Of a stretch of 44,321 nucleotides of DNA, positions 32,693 through 43,355 are shown piece by piece (position 1 is the first letter of the stretch; every line of letters begins with the position of its first letter). Origin of the DNA: Apostichopus californicus (lineage: Eukaryota > Echinodermata > Holothuroidea > Aspidochirotida > Stichopodidae); assembly GCA_020650975.1 (NCBI GenBank), contig JAIPMN010141612.1, positions 1 to 44,321 on the forward strand. The letters run 5' to 3'. The notes under the pieces are model-generated. The model did not search any database, was not told where the DNA came from, and saw only the letters and a list, made by a program, of their open reading frames with translations. The position numbers and the translations under genes were made by a program.

Positions 32693-33278
32693 CAGTGGCG
32701 GAGCTAGGGGTATTGGTCAGAGGGGGCGAGAATGGCCTGTAGGGGCGCTTTCGACACTATCTAAGCGGAGCGCCACCACAGGTTGGCGCGGAGCGTAGAG
32801 AAATGTTTTGAGTAAATTTACTCCCTAGATCGCCGGAAATGACCCTTTTCGGGCCTTGCTAATTTGCAGATAAATGAAGAATAAATAGGTTTCATCACCA
32901 TTTGTGACAACTCGGAAGTTTATATGGGTGTTGAAAGTATATGCGCTTCATCGCAATCCATGTGGTATCTTTGTGAGTGCTCATGTTTTCGAAAAAATAG
33001 ATCGAAAACCCTGTACAGTTCTTGGAAATAGTTTCGTAGTACAACGGAATTAAGAGCCGATAAATAAAAGACAGCTGTACGTTAGAGCATTTTGTCAGAA
33101 AATTACACCAACAAAATGTGACAAATGTCAATAGGTAGATCTATGAGAGCGCAATAAAAAAGTCAATAATCGCGAATAAGTAAAAAGTGGTAAAAAGCTG
33201 AAAAGGGCGCCAGCAGACCATTTGAGTCCGTCAGGGGGGGCATCCGCCCCCCCTGACTGTATGGACGCTCCGCCACTG
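32693..33278 (+). mobile_element. hAT MITE, copy 3, long form
   Basis: The 586-bp element has termini CAGTGGCGGAGC and GCTCCGCCACTG and an exact 8-bp TSD, ATAGGGGA (32685-32692 and 33279-33286). It is about 200 bp longer than copy 2. The extra block (about 32907-33099) lies between GTTTCATCACCA and AAATTACACCAAC, which are adjacent in copy 2. It lies in the intron between the stalk and transmembrane exons of the Ig gene. It has no transposase. Confidence 0.95.
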
Positions 33279-33286
33279 ATAGGGGA

Positions 33287-33554
33287 CATGCAGTGTTAGA
33301 TACGATAGGATAACAGAAGAGTGCATTTGATGTTAGTGCAGTGTAAGCTAGCACAGAGCATATAAGAAAAAACAAACCATCACAAAACCACTCACTCCCA
33401 GTAGCACTAAATAATGAAGCTTACAATAAAACAATCACACAGTATACACAAAACAACCAGGGAGAAATGAGAAATGTAAGAAACAATCAACCTAGAATCA
33501 TCTAGGTGATTGAGTTCATAAGGTACAGTATATGAGATGCTTGTCACTTATTAC
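33287..33554. other. Intron sequence before the stalk exon's donor
   Basis: Nothing beyond AT-rich intron sequence is seen. Confidence 0.5.
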
Positions 33555-33602
33555 CTTGATTGGGCAGTGTGGGTTTCAGTTCCTCAGTGGTTGTTTCCAT
33601 AG
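33555..33602 (-). CDS. Stalk exon of Ig-superfamily receptor
   Basis: The minus-strand acceptor CATTTTTTCAG precedes 33602 and the donor AAG|GTAATAAG follows 33555. The 48-nt exon is phase 1-1 and reads METTTEELKPTLPNQ after a split codon that becomes Ser when joined to the Ig exon. The Thr/Glu/Pro composition suits a short O-glycosylated membrane-proximal stalk. Its size is small, so the support rests on the match of phase with both neighbours and its position between an Ig exon and a transmembrane exon. Confidence 0.65.
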
Positions 33603-34690
33603 CTGAAAAAATGAAATGATAATAATAATAATCATAATAATACATCAATATTATAAAGCGCCAAACAAACTATGAAATAATTCTCGTAGCACTTAACATA
33701 ACAATAACAATTATAACATATGGTCATTTTCACAATCAGTGGTGTAACTTTCAATATTGGCACTTATTGCTTTGTAACTCAGTGACCAAAACCAGAATTG
33801 TTAGATTTTTGGCCATTTGACCATCCTATAAGTGAAGTCTACCTTCGATAGCTTCAAACTTTCTCGTTTTCTTCAGGTGGATTTGGTGGCCATAAATATG
33901 CTTAAAATATGCTAGTTCAGTCGTACACTCTCAACTACACTGTTTTGTCAGAGCCTGTACTTTTCGGTGGAAGGTATTTTCCAGTTCTTATTTGGTTGAT
34001 ATTATGAACAAGTGTCCAAGCTAAAATGAAATTGTGTTCTCCAGGTTTCCTTCCTTTCCTTCTCCAAGGACCGGTTGCTAGATTTTGTTGTTTTGGAGGT
34101 GACATTTTCCGTTAACAATTGGTACCTAAGTTTGAATGCAACTAAGTTCTTGTTAAAGGCATTGAAGACTCGCCCCAAACCGTGTGCAGCCATCTGAAAA
34201 AGTTAACTTCCTGTTGCTTGCAAGTGACGTTCTGTTCGTGTCGCAACAAAATGCAAACTATAATGAAAAGGTGATACATGTACCTTAATTGTTATCTTTA
34301 GCTGGACCTGAGATGTTTGGGGACAGATAACACTAGGATAACGTCGAGTGGACAGACATTGCTCAATATCGGGCAGTGGGAGTAACAAATGTAAACTTGA
34401 AACCGCTCCATCAAGTTTGATCGTTGGACCATGTCTAGTGTTCAGATGAAAAATTAACGTGTCTCTTATGTTTAATTACACATTGTGAGCGATGTTTATG
34501 ACTAAAATTTAGTTTTTGCAAATGGCTGCCCGACATGCATTTGCACTTTTTGCGATTTTTTTGTAGTTGTATTCCTAGGCCTACTCAGTTTGCAAGTTTG
34601 GGGTAGTAAATTAGTAGCTGTCCCATTGCATTGTAAAGAAACATAATGTGAGGGATGAGAAAGAAGGTAGTGGAAGACGTGAAGGGGAAG
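33603..34690. other. Intron of the Ig-superfamily gene
   Basis: Begins with an AAT/AATAAT microsatellite and copy 2 of the GCGCC repeat (33617-33706). Minus-strand frames at 34002-34193 and 34203-34388 have no domain or splice support. Confidence 0.5.
33617..33706 (+). repeat. Interspersed TATAGCGCC...GCACTTAACA repeat, copy 2
   Basis: AATAATAATAATCATAATAA precedes AAAGCGCCAAACAAAC and GTAGCACTTAACA. It is colinear with 31021-31086 but diverged. Confidence 0.6.
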
Positions 34691-34699
34691 TTGGCAGTG

Positions 34700-35060
34700 A
34701 TGAATTCGTGCTCATTCATGAATATTAATGAGGTCACAGGATTGAATGTCAAAATCATCAAATTGCAATAACTTGGCAACCAGAAGTCTGAATTCCTTCA
34801 AATTTGGTGTGGCACTGCCCTCATTTATACAAGCTGATGCATGTTGTAATTGATATCATGCATATTAATGGAGAGGCGGAACGATAACTTGACAAGGGAA
34901 TGATTGATCAATAGCATACTTGGTGAGTGGGTGGCCCATAATAAGAAGATGAACCCGATTGAATTTGGTGCTCATTCATGAATATTAATGAGGTCAGAGG
35001 GTCAAACATCAAATGGCATTGACTTGTCAAGCATATGTCAGATTTCTTCAAACTTGGTAT
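34700..35060 (+). repeat. Two tandem-like units of the ATTCATGAATATTAATGAGG family
   Basis: The motif GCTCATTCATGAATATTAAT followed by GAGGTCA occurs at about 34718 and 34971. After it, both units continue with a GTCAAA phrase, then 'CTTGNCAA', then TTCTTCAAANTTGGTRTGGC-type sequence, a period of about 255 bp. The reverse complement occurs at 9570-9615. This is a dispersed family with a repeated monomer. Confidence 0.75.
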
Positions 35061-36219
35061 GGCTAGATTGGCATTAATTCTCTTGCTACAGGCTTTCTAA
35101 CAAATTTCCCTGTGAATGGGTAAACTAGTATGTATACACATTTAAACCAAAGACTCCATAAGTATTTGAAATTCACACATAACTCTGTGTCCGTCCAATG
35201 GTTATGTGTGAAATTAAACAAAGTGTTTCATATTGTCAAGCTACATATGCAATTTAAAGGCAGTTTTTGTGTTTACTTGTAATTTAGCAATGATCTTAAC
35301 ATCTTTTAACACATACAGTATCAAATTCTTTTCTCTTCTTAGTATGTTATAAAGTGAACTTTTAGTAGATAATTTACCATAAATGTCCGTCAATGTCGGA
35401 TGTTACAAGTTAAACATCAACTACTGTATACAATTCTATAATATCAATTCAGTCAATTAAATGCAGTAATTAAAGGTGAATTCAATGTGCCTGCAATCTT
35501 TATATTATATACATTTTCCCTTTTTGCTGTTGAATTCATTGCAATATTTGTGGTGACAGTCAGACACCACTGACTCAGTTCAATGTGTGAATTTATCCAA
35601 GTTTGCTGTTCTACCCTTGTAACATATATCTGTAAGTTAAATAGACATAAAAATTAGAAATGGATGAAACTGAATCAAGCAGTTTGCATAATCTTTCTGA
35701 ACGGGTTTTTGTAAAATTCACACATACTGTAACTCTGTGTCCGTCCAATGGTTATAATCTGCCTGTGGTCTTTGCTATTGTTTCGCAGGTGACATTGATT
35801 GTTTACATGAACTGTCCCTTTGTTCGAGCATATTTCTGAAATATTCTGCTAGTGCATACATTTGTGCTGCAGTTGTACGTTACGCAGTTGTACGTTACCT
35901 TCTGTAAGTTCTACAGAGCTGTTGAGTACATGTTCACAGGTTTAATTTTGCACCATGTGTTGACCTGTACCAGTATACACATTAAATTGCATGGTTCCCA
36001 CAATTACCACAGAGGGCTCTACTATTTGGTCCAGGTAAATATCCTACAAAAGTCAGAATATTTGTTTGCAATATGTAGACCTTTGTAACATTTGCAGAGA
36101 TACAGTAATGAAGTGAAGTGAAATTTTGTTGTATGCACTCGTTGAGTATTTACATGTATTACGTAATATACTGTATTGTAGCGTTAGTTGTTTGCACGTG
36201 TGTATTCTTCAGTTCTGTA
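35061..36219. other. Intron sequence with a duplicated CACACATA/CCGTCCAATGG segment
   Basis: A roughly 40-bp phrase, AATTCACACATAACTCTGTG followed by TCCGTCCAATGGTTAT, lies at 35168-35214 and recurs with a small insertion at 35711-35757. The first copy is bounded by an inverted pair (ATTCACACATAAC / GTTATGTGTGAAAT). No exon recognised. Confidence 0.6.
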
Positions 36220-36569
36220 TACGTCGTGTTAATGGCAGCATCGTCCCTGCAGAGCTCCGGGGTTCGCCTCGTTATCCCTAGGCTTTCGTATTTTGTTAAT
36301 TTCATTTAATCTTGGGTCGTAAATAGCCCAGATTTACATATATCTTTACTATCTGGAGTCCGTGAGGAGATGTGACCCTTCTTAGAGGCTGGATGCCTCA
36401 GGTTTTGGATGGTTCGGCTTCTGGCTCGAAGCCACTGGTATCCAAGATGGCGGACCTACTACAGTATATAGCGAGCTGGCTGACGAGAGATGGAGTCTCG
36501 ATGTTTTCGCGAGCTTCCTTTCCCGCGAGCGTAGAGTCTTCTTCTTCTTTATCGCGAGCGAGTTGACTT
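36220..36569 (+). promoter_or_regulatory. GC-richer promoter-like block
   Basis: GC and CpG content rises against AT-rich flanks. The block carries CCAAGATGGCGGAC (a YY1-type AAGATGGCGG motif, about 36441-36454) whose ATG opens a 39-codon frame, a TATA-like AGTATATAGCG just downstream, and repeated GCGAGC words (36470-36560). This could be the promoter of an unseen transcript, or an LTR or LINE 5' region. No downstream coding sequence was found, so the type is uncertain. Confidence 0.3.
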
Positions 36570-39559
36570 CAGTATAGTAAGAGTTTAAGTATAAATATTA
36601 TTTTTAAATGCCGTACGTACCCTTATTGTTAATTAATTGAATTGTAGTTTTATTGTTGCCCCTTTGGCTAGGTTGTACTTTACCGTACAGAGTACATGAT
36701 AGGTTGTGTTTTGGACCTTGGTCCTATGGGTTTATAGCGTGTGTTGTGTATCGTGAAACACGTGTGTAGTATTGCGTACTTTAATACTGTGCTGTAACTT
36801 ACAGTACCAGTTGGGTTTCAGTTTACAGTTGAAAGATTATTTATTGTACCTGTATTTTAGTATTGTACTGCTCGCAGTGTAAAGAGCGTATTTTGTATTT
36901 TGAACATGATTGTTACTGTTGTTACTATAGAGTTGTCTCAGAGCTTGTCCTTTAATCTTAGCCATTCTGGACAGCTATAGAGTGACAAGTCTCTTGAGAG
37001 TTTGTGGGTTCAGGAGGTGGAAATTCCTGCTGTCTAGTAACAGTTTAGGTGAAAAGGCCTATGTGTTGCAGCTGGCATAGGTTGCCCTGACCATTACGAA
37101 GGTGCTAAAATTCCTCGCCTGTTGGCAAACATATTGTATTATTTATGCAGATTATATCATTATGTTCATTTTACATTGTTCTTTATACATTTTATACAGT
37201 ATTGTACGGGTTCTGTGCATTTTTCATAGATTGAGTATAGCTTTTTCCCCTGAGTCAGGATAGTTTTAATTAGGAGTAAAGAGCCATTAATTATATTAAG
37301 CCATTTTATATTGTCATGTGTCATGACTTATTCTTCATTTGTATATTTTCAGAATAGTTCTAGCACAGTTCTAGCAGAATATATCCCAGGTTACTTTGTC
37401 ATCATGTTTTATTTCAAAATAAAACTAGAAATATGGTCACATCGAGAGACAAATTTAGAATGTCCATTAAAAATACACATTCGCAAGTTAATTTCACTTC
37501 CCTGTAGTCATATTTACTTCATTGCTCAAGTTACACACAAGTGCATCAACAGAAACCAGCAAGCTATTAACAGTAGTGAATTCTTGCCAAGTTTTACACA
37601 AGTTAGAAGATTCCATGTAACACTGCCACAAGAATCTGCACAACTAACTATGAATTCCATGCAAGCTTTCCTTTTGGCATTAGATATTTATTGGATTTTC
37701 AGATGTCTGACCTCTGGTGATCTCAAGGTGTCCAGACTTTGACATTAATTACTGACCTTTACCCTCTATAGAAAACAAAAGGCTATTGGACTCTGTAGGA
37801 TAGACAGATGAACTTGGCAAGTACAGAGTTAACAAAATGTTTAATTCCGAAGTTATCAAAGGAAACAATCTTTTTAACTTTGCACTAGCTGGTCACTTCA
37901 AAGGATGTTGACCTCTACAGAGAAAACTAGGGTTCCAGTACTCAGTAATAGGACCTACATTGCAAGTAAAAGGTTCATCCATGCTTTGCTTTGAAGTTGT
38001 TAACTTACACTGTTCCACATAATGTACAGTAGATTATATCCTTCAAAGAATTGTCAGTGTAATAAATTATAAATTCAAAATTAAATACAAATTATGTAAA
38101 GTTTCAAATGCACTTTTCACCTAAAATTTTATGAAATATCTTTCATCTTAGATTCACAAAATTCAGGGTGACAACCATGTTTTGTGACTGACAACATTGC
38201 ATTAGTCATGCAGAGACTTTGAAAATTTCAACATTTGAATAAGACATTAAATTTGCTGAACAGCAAGGAGTAAGGATAAGTCCTTTGAGCTGGCAAGAAG
38301 GAGCCTTTGGGCAAGATGGAAAAAAGACTAGATTAAGTCTCTAGAATTTAGTAATCCCCAACAAAACTCTACAGTATGATAGACTCTCTCATCATGAAGG
38401 GACTAAATTTATTTTAATTCCCCTTAAAGCTTGAAATGTGTCAGTAACCCCAACTTTTTATAAGGCAAAGACTTGGAAGGCATAAGACCTGTGATCAGTA
38501 AATGTTTAAGACATACTAATTTCAATATACTTTTTATCATGATTCTATCGTTCTTCTATGTGTAAAAATATATTTGAAAACATGAAAAAAGGTTGTTTTT
38601 GTAGGCTAAAGTTCAAAGGTACCCCTTTTTGGTAAATATTGTCTACCTAGTGTGTGTGTGTGTGTAGGGGGGGGGGGGGTGCAAAAGTTTTTCATTTGAA
38701 CTTGATGAAGAAAACTAGAATGTCAATGAGCTTTGAGATTCCTTACAACAGTTTGTATGAAGGGTTTGGTTTCTTCCATTTTTTTTCTGTAAGAGATTAG
38801 AAACCAACTTTTAAGAAAACAATTTCTAATGGGAACACACAATTACTGTCTCACTAGCTAGGAGGAGAAGTTTTATCAAGGAGTGGCAGTAGTAGCTCTC
38901 TGGTATAATCAGCAGTCTAGTAAATTCATGTACCTACTAACTCAAGTGGGTGTTCATTCAGAGTGGCCTTTCATTGTCATGGGACCTATTAAAAATTGAT
39001 AACCACAACTGATGTCAGTTCTGGACTGAGTACTTGCAATACAATGTCTTTTGGGGTCACAGTAGGTGTAACCACTGTGGTTGTCCATGAAGGAAATCAC
39101 TTTAGCAATAGTATTAAACAGCAAGTACCTGATACTATGTTTTGATGCATGAAAATCCTACATCATTTTTAAAATGTTATCAGGATTAAAGTTTAAACCT
39201 GATTGAATTTTCTGAACATTGTGCTAACACACATATGCAAAGTTTTCAAAGTTCACAAACTATGACTAATGGTCAACTCAAATGCCCTTTGACCTCTGCA
39301 CAAAACAAGAAGGGCTTAATGTACTCAATAAGGCACATGCACATACCAAATATGAAATATGGAAACATAGGCTGTCAAGTATGGAATTGATTAAAGTTTT
39401 AATTAAAAACACAGATAACAAACTAATCATGTCAATGTTTGCTGGTAACAATAATGCAGGCTGATAATGGGTACAAAAATAGATTCTTATATTTGTCTTT
39501 CAAAATGGAGAAACATTTCTAATTAAAAATAGGAGAAAATTCTAGAAATTTCTACTTAC
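36570..39559. other. Intron of the Ig-superfamily gene without recognised exons
   Basis: The 143-codon plus frame at 37311-37742 is antisense to the gene and shows no domain; it is left as noise. A TG microsatellite and a G run occur at about 38650-38679. No alternative Ig exon was recognised between the two known exons. Confidence 0.5.
38650..38679. repeat. TG microsatellite followed by a G run
   Basis: Eight TG units and then about 13 consecutive G, a site prone to sequencing and copy-number error. Confidence 0.95.
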
Positions 39560-39889
39560 ACCGAACATTAAGATTCACTGTATGTGATATGTTGTCCATA
39601 CGTTGTGCATTGATTTCATCTTGCATTACGTATCCAGTAAGCTGACAGGTGATATTACTGACGCCTCTCACTGCAGTATATGTAGATGTTATGCTGTAGT
39701 CCCTCAGGTCACCATTAGTTATAATGCTAAGAGGAGCTTTCTCTACAAGTAAAGGATCCCACATGAGGCTTAAGTTATTCACAGATCGAGCTCCAGTAGC
39801 AGAACAGGTTAGATCATACGATGTTCCAGCAATGACATCCAGTACATCTACATCTTGTGATTCATACCAGACAGATGGCTTAACAAGCA
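39560..39889 (-). CDS. Ig-domain exon of a membrane Ig-superfamily protein
   Basis: On the minus strand the acceptor TTATTTTCTTCAG precedes 39889 and the donor GGT|GTAAGTAG follows 39560. The 330-nt exon is phase 1-1, the classical boundary of a shuffled extracellular domain, and encodes one complete Ig fold. Cys28 (DLTCSATG) and Cys81 (SNITCQLTG) are 53 residues apart, and Trp43 (LMWDP) follows the first Cys. There are three N-glycosylation sequons (Asn38, Asn78, Asn99). The usual Tyr two residues before the second Cys is replaced by Ile in NITCQ, as in the C2-set_2 domains of nephrin, nectin and CD166-type adhesion receptors. It joins in frame with the stalk and transmembrane exons. Earlier exons (signal peptide, further Ig domains) would lie above 39889 and were not found. 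No specific orthologue is claimed. Confidence 0.85.
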
Positions 39890-40917
39890 CTGAAGAAAAT
39901 AACACAGAAATCAAAATATAATGAGTTTTGAAGTAAACATCAGCTTGTGCTGCTTACTACAGATAAATGTTTGTGTGAGATTGAAAAGTATAAAGTCGGA
40001 CGTACATTTCGGACAGTTTGTTGTTCCATATATCTCAATGGCTATATAGGAGATTACTTTTCATTTCGGTTTTATGGAACATCTGCCTTGTACAATTCTT
40101 CAATCCTTGTCCATCCAAATAAAATACAAAAATACTGAAAAAAAATCCCTGTGACGGACGTACCCATAGAAAGTGACTTTTTCAGATCTTATTTTTCTTT
40201 TGCAAATTCCTGTGAATAGGATGGGATACAATTAAAAACTACTATAAGAAGACACTTAACTACACATATCAGTAACAAGCCGTTGAAACCTTTATCACTT
40301 CCCTGCAATATTTTCAAAATTCCTTTGTCACGGACATACATTTGTGAAATTATATAGTTAATCAGGATTGTTATGAACGCAGAATTCTATGTCCTGGACG
40401 CAAAGTGTCATTTAGCGACTGCGTCCATGGGACGCAAGTATTTCTGCGGCAAAATCAGAACTACTAAATCACAACTACTGTATGACAGTTCTTCAAAACT
40501 TTGCAATCGAAATATTCACTGATACTCCACACTGTGATTTTGAAAGGAATCCCCTCGCTGTCTGTATCTAAGAGATTTCAGACATGTTTGCTTCCACAGG
40601 CTACAGTGTACGTATGTATTGTTTGTGTGTATGTACAGTAAACAGGCCACACATGGGCAAGCTGATGTTCTTTAAGCACAGAACTTTATCAACTAGAAGA
40701 GCCAATTTTTTACAGGGTAAAATCCAGTATCTTTGTTTGACTTGTATGTGAATATGTGAGTAAATGGGTCCATGGAGATGAATTAGTGCATGAGTGGGCC
40801 AGGTTGTGGTTTACGATAAACTTGTTTTCTCACTTGGTTATTGTATATGATAAATCTACTTGCAAATCTTGTAACCGAGTTGTTTTGCAACTCTAAGAGT
40901 TCCACCGTTGCTTCATT
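39890..40917. other. Upstream intron or flank of the Ig exon
   Basis: Contains GACGGACGTACC and TCACGGACATACA words (40001-40345) related to one another, and copy 2 of the GAACGCAG repeat. No upstream Ig exon was recognised. Confidence 0.4.
40368..40438 (+). repeat. GAACGCAG/GTCCNGGAC repeat, copy 2
   Basis: Begins TTGTTATGAACGCAGAATTC and ends CCATGGGACGCAA. It is the reverse-orientation relative of 29701-29757. The paired GACGC/GCGTC words make it partly self-complementary. Confidence 0.65.
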
Positions 40918-41530
40918 ATGGCTATTAAGAGAACACTCACAGATTTCTTTAGCAAAAACAAAAAGAATCTTTCAAGAGTAACTCAGAAGGCGAAATAAGT
41001 GAAAATAAGATGGAAAACTTAAATGCTGTAAGATCTGCAGGAGAACAACAAGGGGAGAGTTGTAGCACTTCTGTATCAGAGAACTTGCAGAACTTTGCTG
41101 CCACTGAGACAAGTGGACCTTCCACTTCAAAGACTCTAGCTGCAGCTCCCACACTAAGAAAGTGTGATTGTTTTTGTGAGAAATGGTGCAAAAAATTTCC
41201 ATGGCTTGAGCGCACCATAAATTCTAGCGGAAAAGGTGTTTCCTCTTGCAAACTTTGTTGAGATGGTCAGAAAACAAATACCCTTGCTAAAGGTTGCAAT
41301 GGTCAGTTTCAGTACTCTACTTTCACCAGACACCTGATAAGTAAGGAACACCTCGTGATCTTCAGTAGCACAGAGAAAGCAAAAGCAAAAATACCAGATC
41401 TGTATTTGAGCAGCAAGAAGGAAATCAGTTGGAGAGACAGAACTTAATGGAAGCAGAAATGAGTACTATGTTGTTCCTAATGAAAAACAGTTTGCCACTT
41501 TATAATTTCAATGAAGCTATTGAATTGCAG
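40918..41530 (+). pseudogene. Broken N-terminal part of a hAT-like transposase gene
   Basis: It begins MAIKRTLTDFFSKNKK at 40918 and shifts frame near 40955-40975. It continues with a Ser/Glu/Thr-rich linker and a cysteine-rich block: CDCFCEKWCKKFPWLE, then CKLC interrupted by TGA at 41259, then FQYSTFTRHLISKEH in the same frame. The FPWL...CxxC...H(x5)H order matches the BED/TTF-type zinc finger at the N-terminus of hAT-like transposases. A second frameshift near 41415 leads to AEMSTMLFLMKNSLPLYNF, which resembles the segment after the finger, ending at a CAG|GTACAT donor at 41530-41531. At least two frameshifts and a stop make it a pseudogene unless they are sequence errors. The DDE core was not found. 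Confidence 0.65.
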
Positions 41531-43152
41531 GTACATATATTTTTCTCTGAAGGCTTTTGAGTCTTTTGTTCTTCCTTGGGCGTGTGTGCATGTGTGTGTG
41601 TTTGTACCTTTTCTTACTCTTACTAAATTTACGTATCATGATAAGTTTTAAACTATTTCTTAAAAGTGCTAAGTTTTGTTTCTAATGATATAAGTAACAT
41701 CATAGTTGGGAGTCTGACCTCCCTATATGACCGTTATTGCAAAATTTTGACAAGAGCTCTGTGACCCGAAAGTGCTTGTTACAGAAACTCCACGAAAATA
41801 GACGTCCAAGTCTGTGAATGGTTCTCTCAACGTTATGTCACTAAATATGCATGCATATTCAAAATCGTTCCAATTTAAGCAAGGATACTTGTAACCAAAT
41901 ATGTATACTCTACATCGAACTACGTCAAAAATGCAAGCCATGTCATGAATTATTAATTAACACCGTACTTCGTGCCTCTGTCAAAAATGTTGGAGACGGA
42001 TCGCGGTAATTTTTGGGATTTTTGGAACTGTGACACTTGCGTATTAGTACATATAATCTAGTAAATTGTATCTTTCTATGTAGGGAACGGATGATTATAC
42101 ATGATCAGAAAGTTTCATTCTTGTTCATGAAGTAGAAAATATTGAAATCGAACTTTGTTTTTACATCGATTTTTGCATCATGCAAGTGTATACATCCCAG
42201 TGAAGTGCCTAGGCTACTACTACTACTTGTTGTGTCGTTGTGTCTGTGTTAACCATTAGCTGTGTCTTTAATCTTATATCGACGCAATAACAAAACTTTT
42301 ATGATGACAAACTCAAGTATATCGTACTTCATGTCAATAGCTGGCAGTTAAACTTCACATCTCATGTAACTATGACTAGGCCTAAGTAGTATAACTACTT
42401 AGTAAGTTTGGCCAGAACTAGCCTAGTGCAGATTACTAAAAGCACTAGACTTAGTAATACTATAGCCTATAGGCTAACACAGTATACCCATTTTCGTAGT
42501 TCTTGTGCCGGTATTAATAGTATTTGGCCTACTATATTTTGTGAGCTAGAGGCCAATTAGTCCTAAAGAGTGTTCTGCCCCAAATTTCCAAGATATTCAG
42601 CAGAAAGTGAGGGGTGGGTACTAGTACCAGGGGTTGGGGTAAAGTACAGAACTGTTACCCAGTTGTGCTACTACAGTACTAGTAGTAGTACTAATACAAA
42701 GTACAGTAAGCTTATCGATGAATATGTCAGATTTTTAGTATAAAGGAACTTGACTAGGCAAAGATTTTGTTGGCAACTTCTGTTCCATTGTATGTTGTGT
42801 NGCCCCCCCCCCCCCCCCAAAATAAAATATTGTGGTCATTACATTTCTGAGGAACTATGACTACAGTACACATGTATGACAAAAAAAATGCAGTGGGATG
42901 ATTTGGGCTTTTCCTTGATCAAATCCTTATAAGTGCATCAATTTTTAATATGAGCCCTCCATGCTTCTAGAAGTTCAGTAGTAACAAGTAGTACCAGGCC
43001 TAGTAATCATATGGTGGATTATTTGCAAGGTTGGAGAAATTCTCATTATTCACTGGGGCTAGGGCCAGCTATTTTTAACAGTATCAATAAAAGGATGTGG
43101 TGTTTAATTAGCCTTAAAATGATTGTATGCTATTTCTTTATCAATTGAAAAG
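41531..43152. other. Possible intron or unrelated sequence; contains the only ambiguous base
   Basis: No transposase core or other coding sequence was recognised. The single N in the window is at 42801, next to a run of about 16 C, so copy number there is unreliable. A 9-bp-arm hairpin (CTAAGTAGT/ACTACTTAG) is at about 42383-42403. Confidence 0.5.
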
Positions 43153-43355
43153 ACAGATCAGTACCAGAATATGTTACCGAAATAACTCTAGTACCAAACA
43201 CAACACTTTCTGCCAGTGTGGCTGAAACAGTTGATCCCAATGTATGGGAAGATTGTTCAGATGACTCATCTTGTTATTCTGATGAGGACATTTACCGGCA
43301 TGAAGAAGTTAATCTTGTTGAGCATGAAATGTTTGATGATGAAGAATTTGGTTGA
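43153..43355 (+). CDS. Possible acidic 3'-terminal exon, unknown product
   Basis: An acceptor-like TTTATCAATTGAAAAG ends at 43152. The frame then contains SVPEYVTEITLVPNTT, later WEDCSDDSSCYSDEDIYRHE and MFDDEEFG before TGA at 43353-43355. The dense Asp/Glu/Ser composition in one uninterrupted 67-codon frame is unlike the neighbouring DNA and suggests coding. Its start phase (1) does not match the end phase (0) of the zinc-finger fragment at 41530, so it is not shown to belong to that gene. The domain is unknown. Confidence 0.35.

Noticed and set aside
36229-37131. LTR bounded by TGTTAATGG and GGCAAACA
   Set aside because: No matching flanking duplication and no AATAAA before the proposed end, so the pairing is arbitrary.
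37311-37742. 143-codon plus-strand frame
   Set aside because: No domain, no splice or start context, antisense to the Ig gene intron; consistent with chance in AT-rich DNA.
40949-41251. 100-codon minus-strand frame
   Set aside because: Shadow of the zinc-finger transposase fragment on the plus strand.
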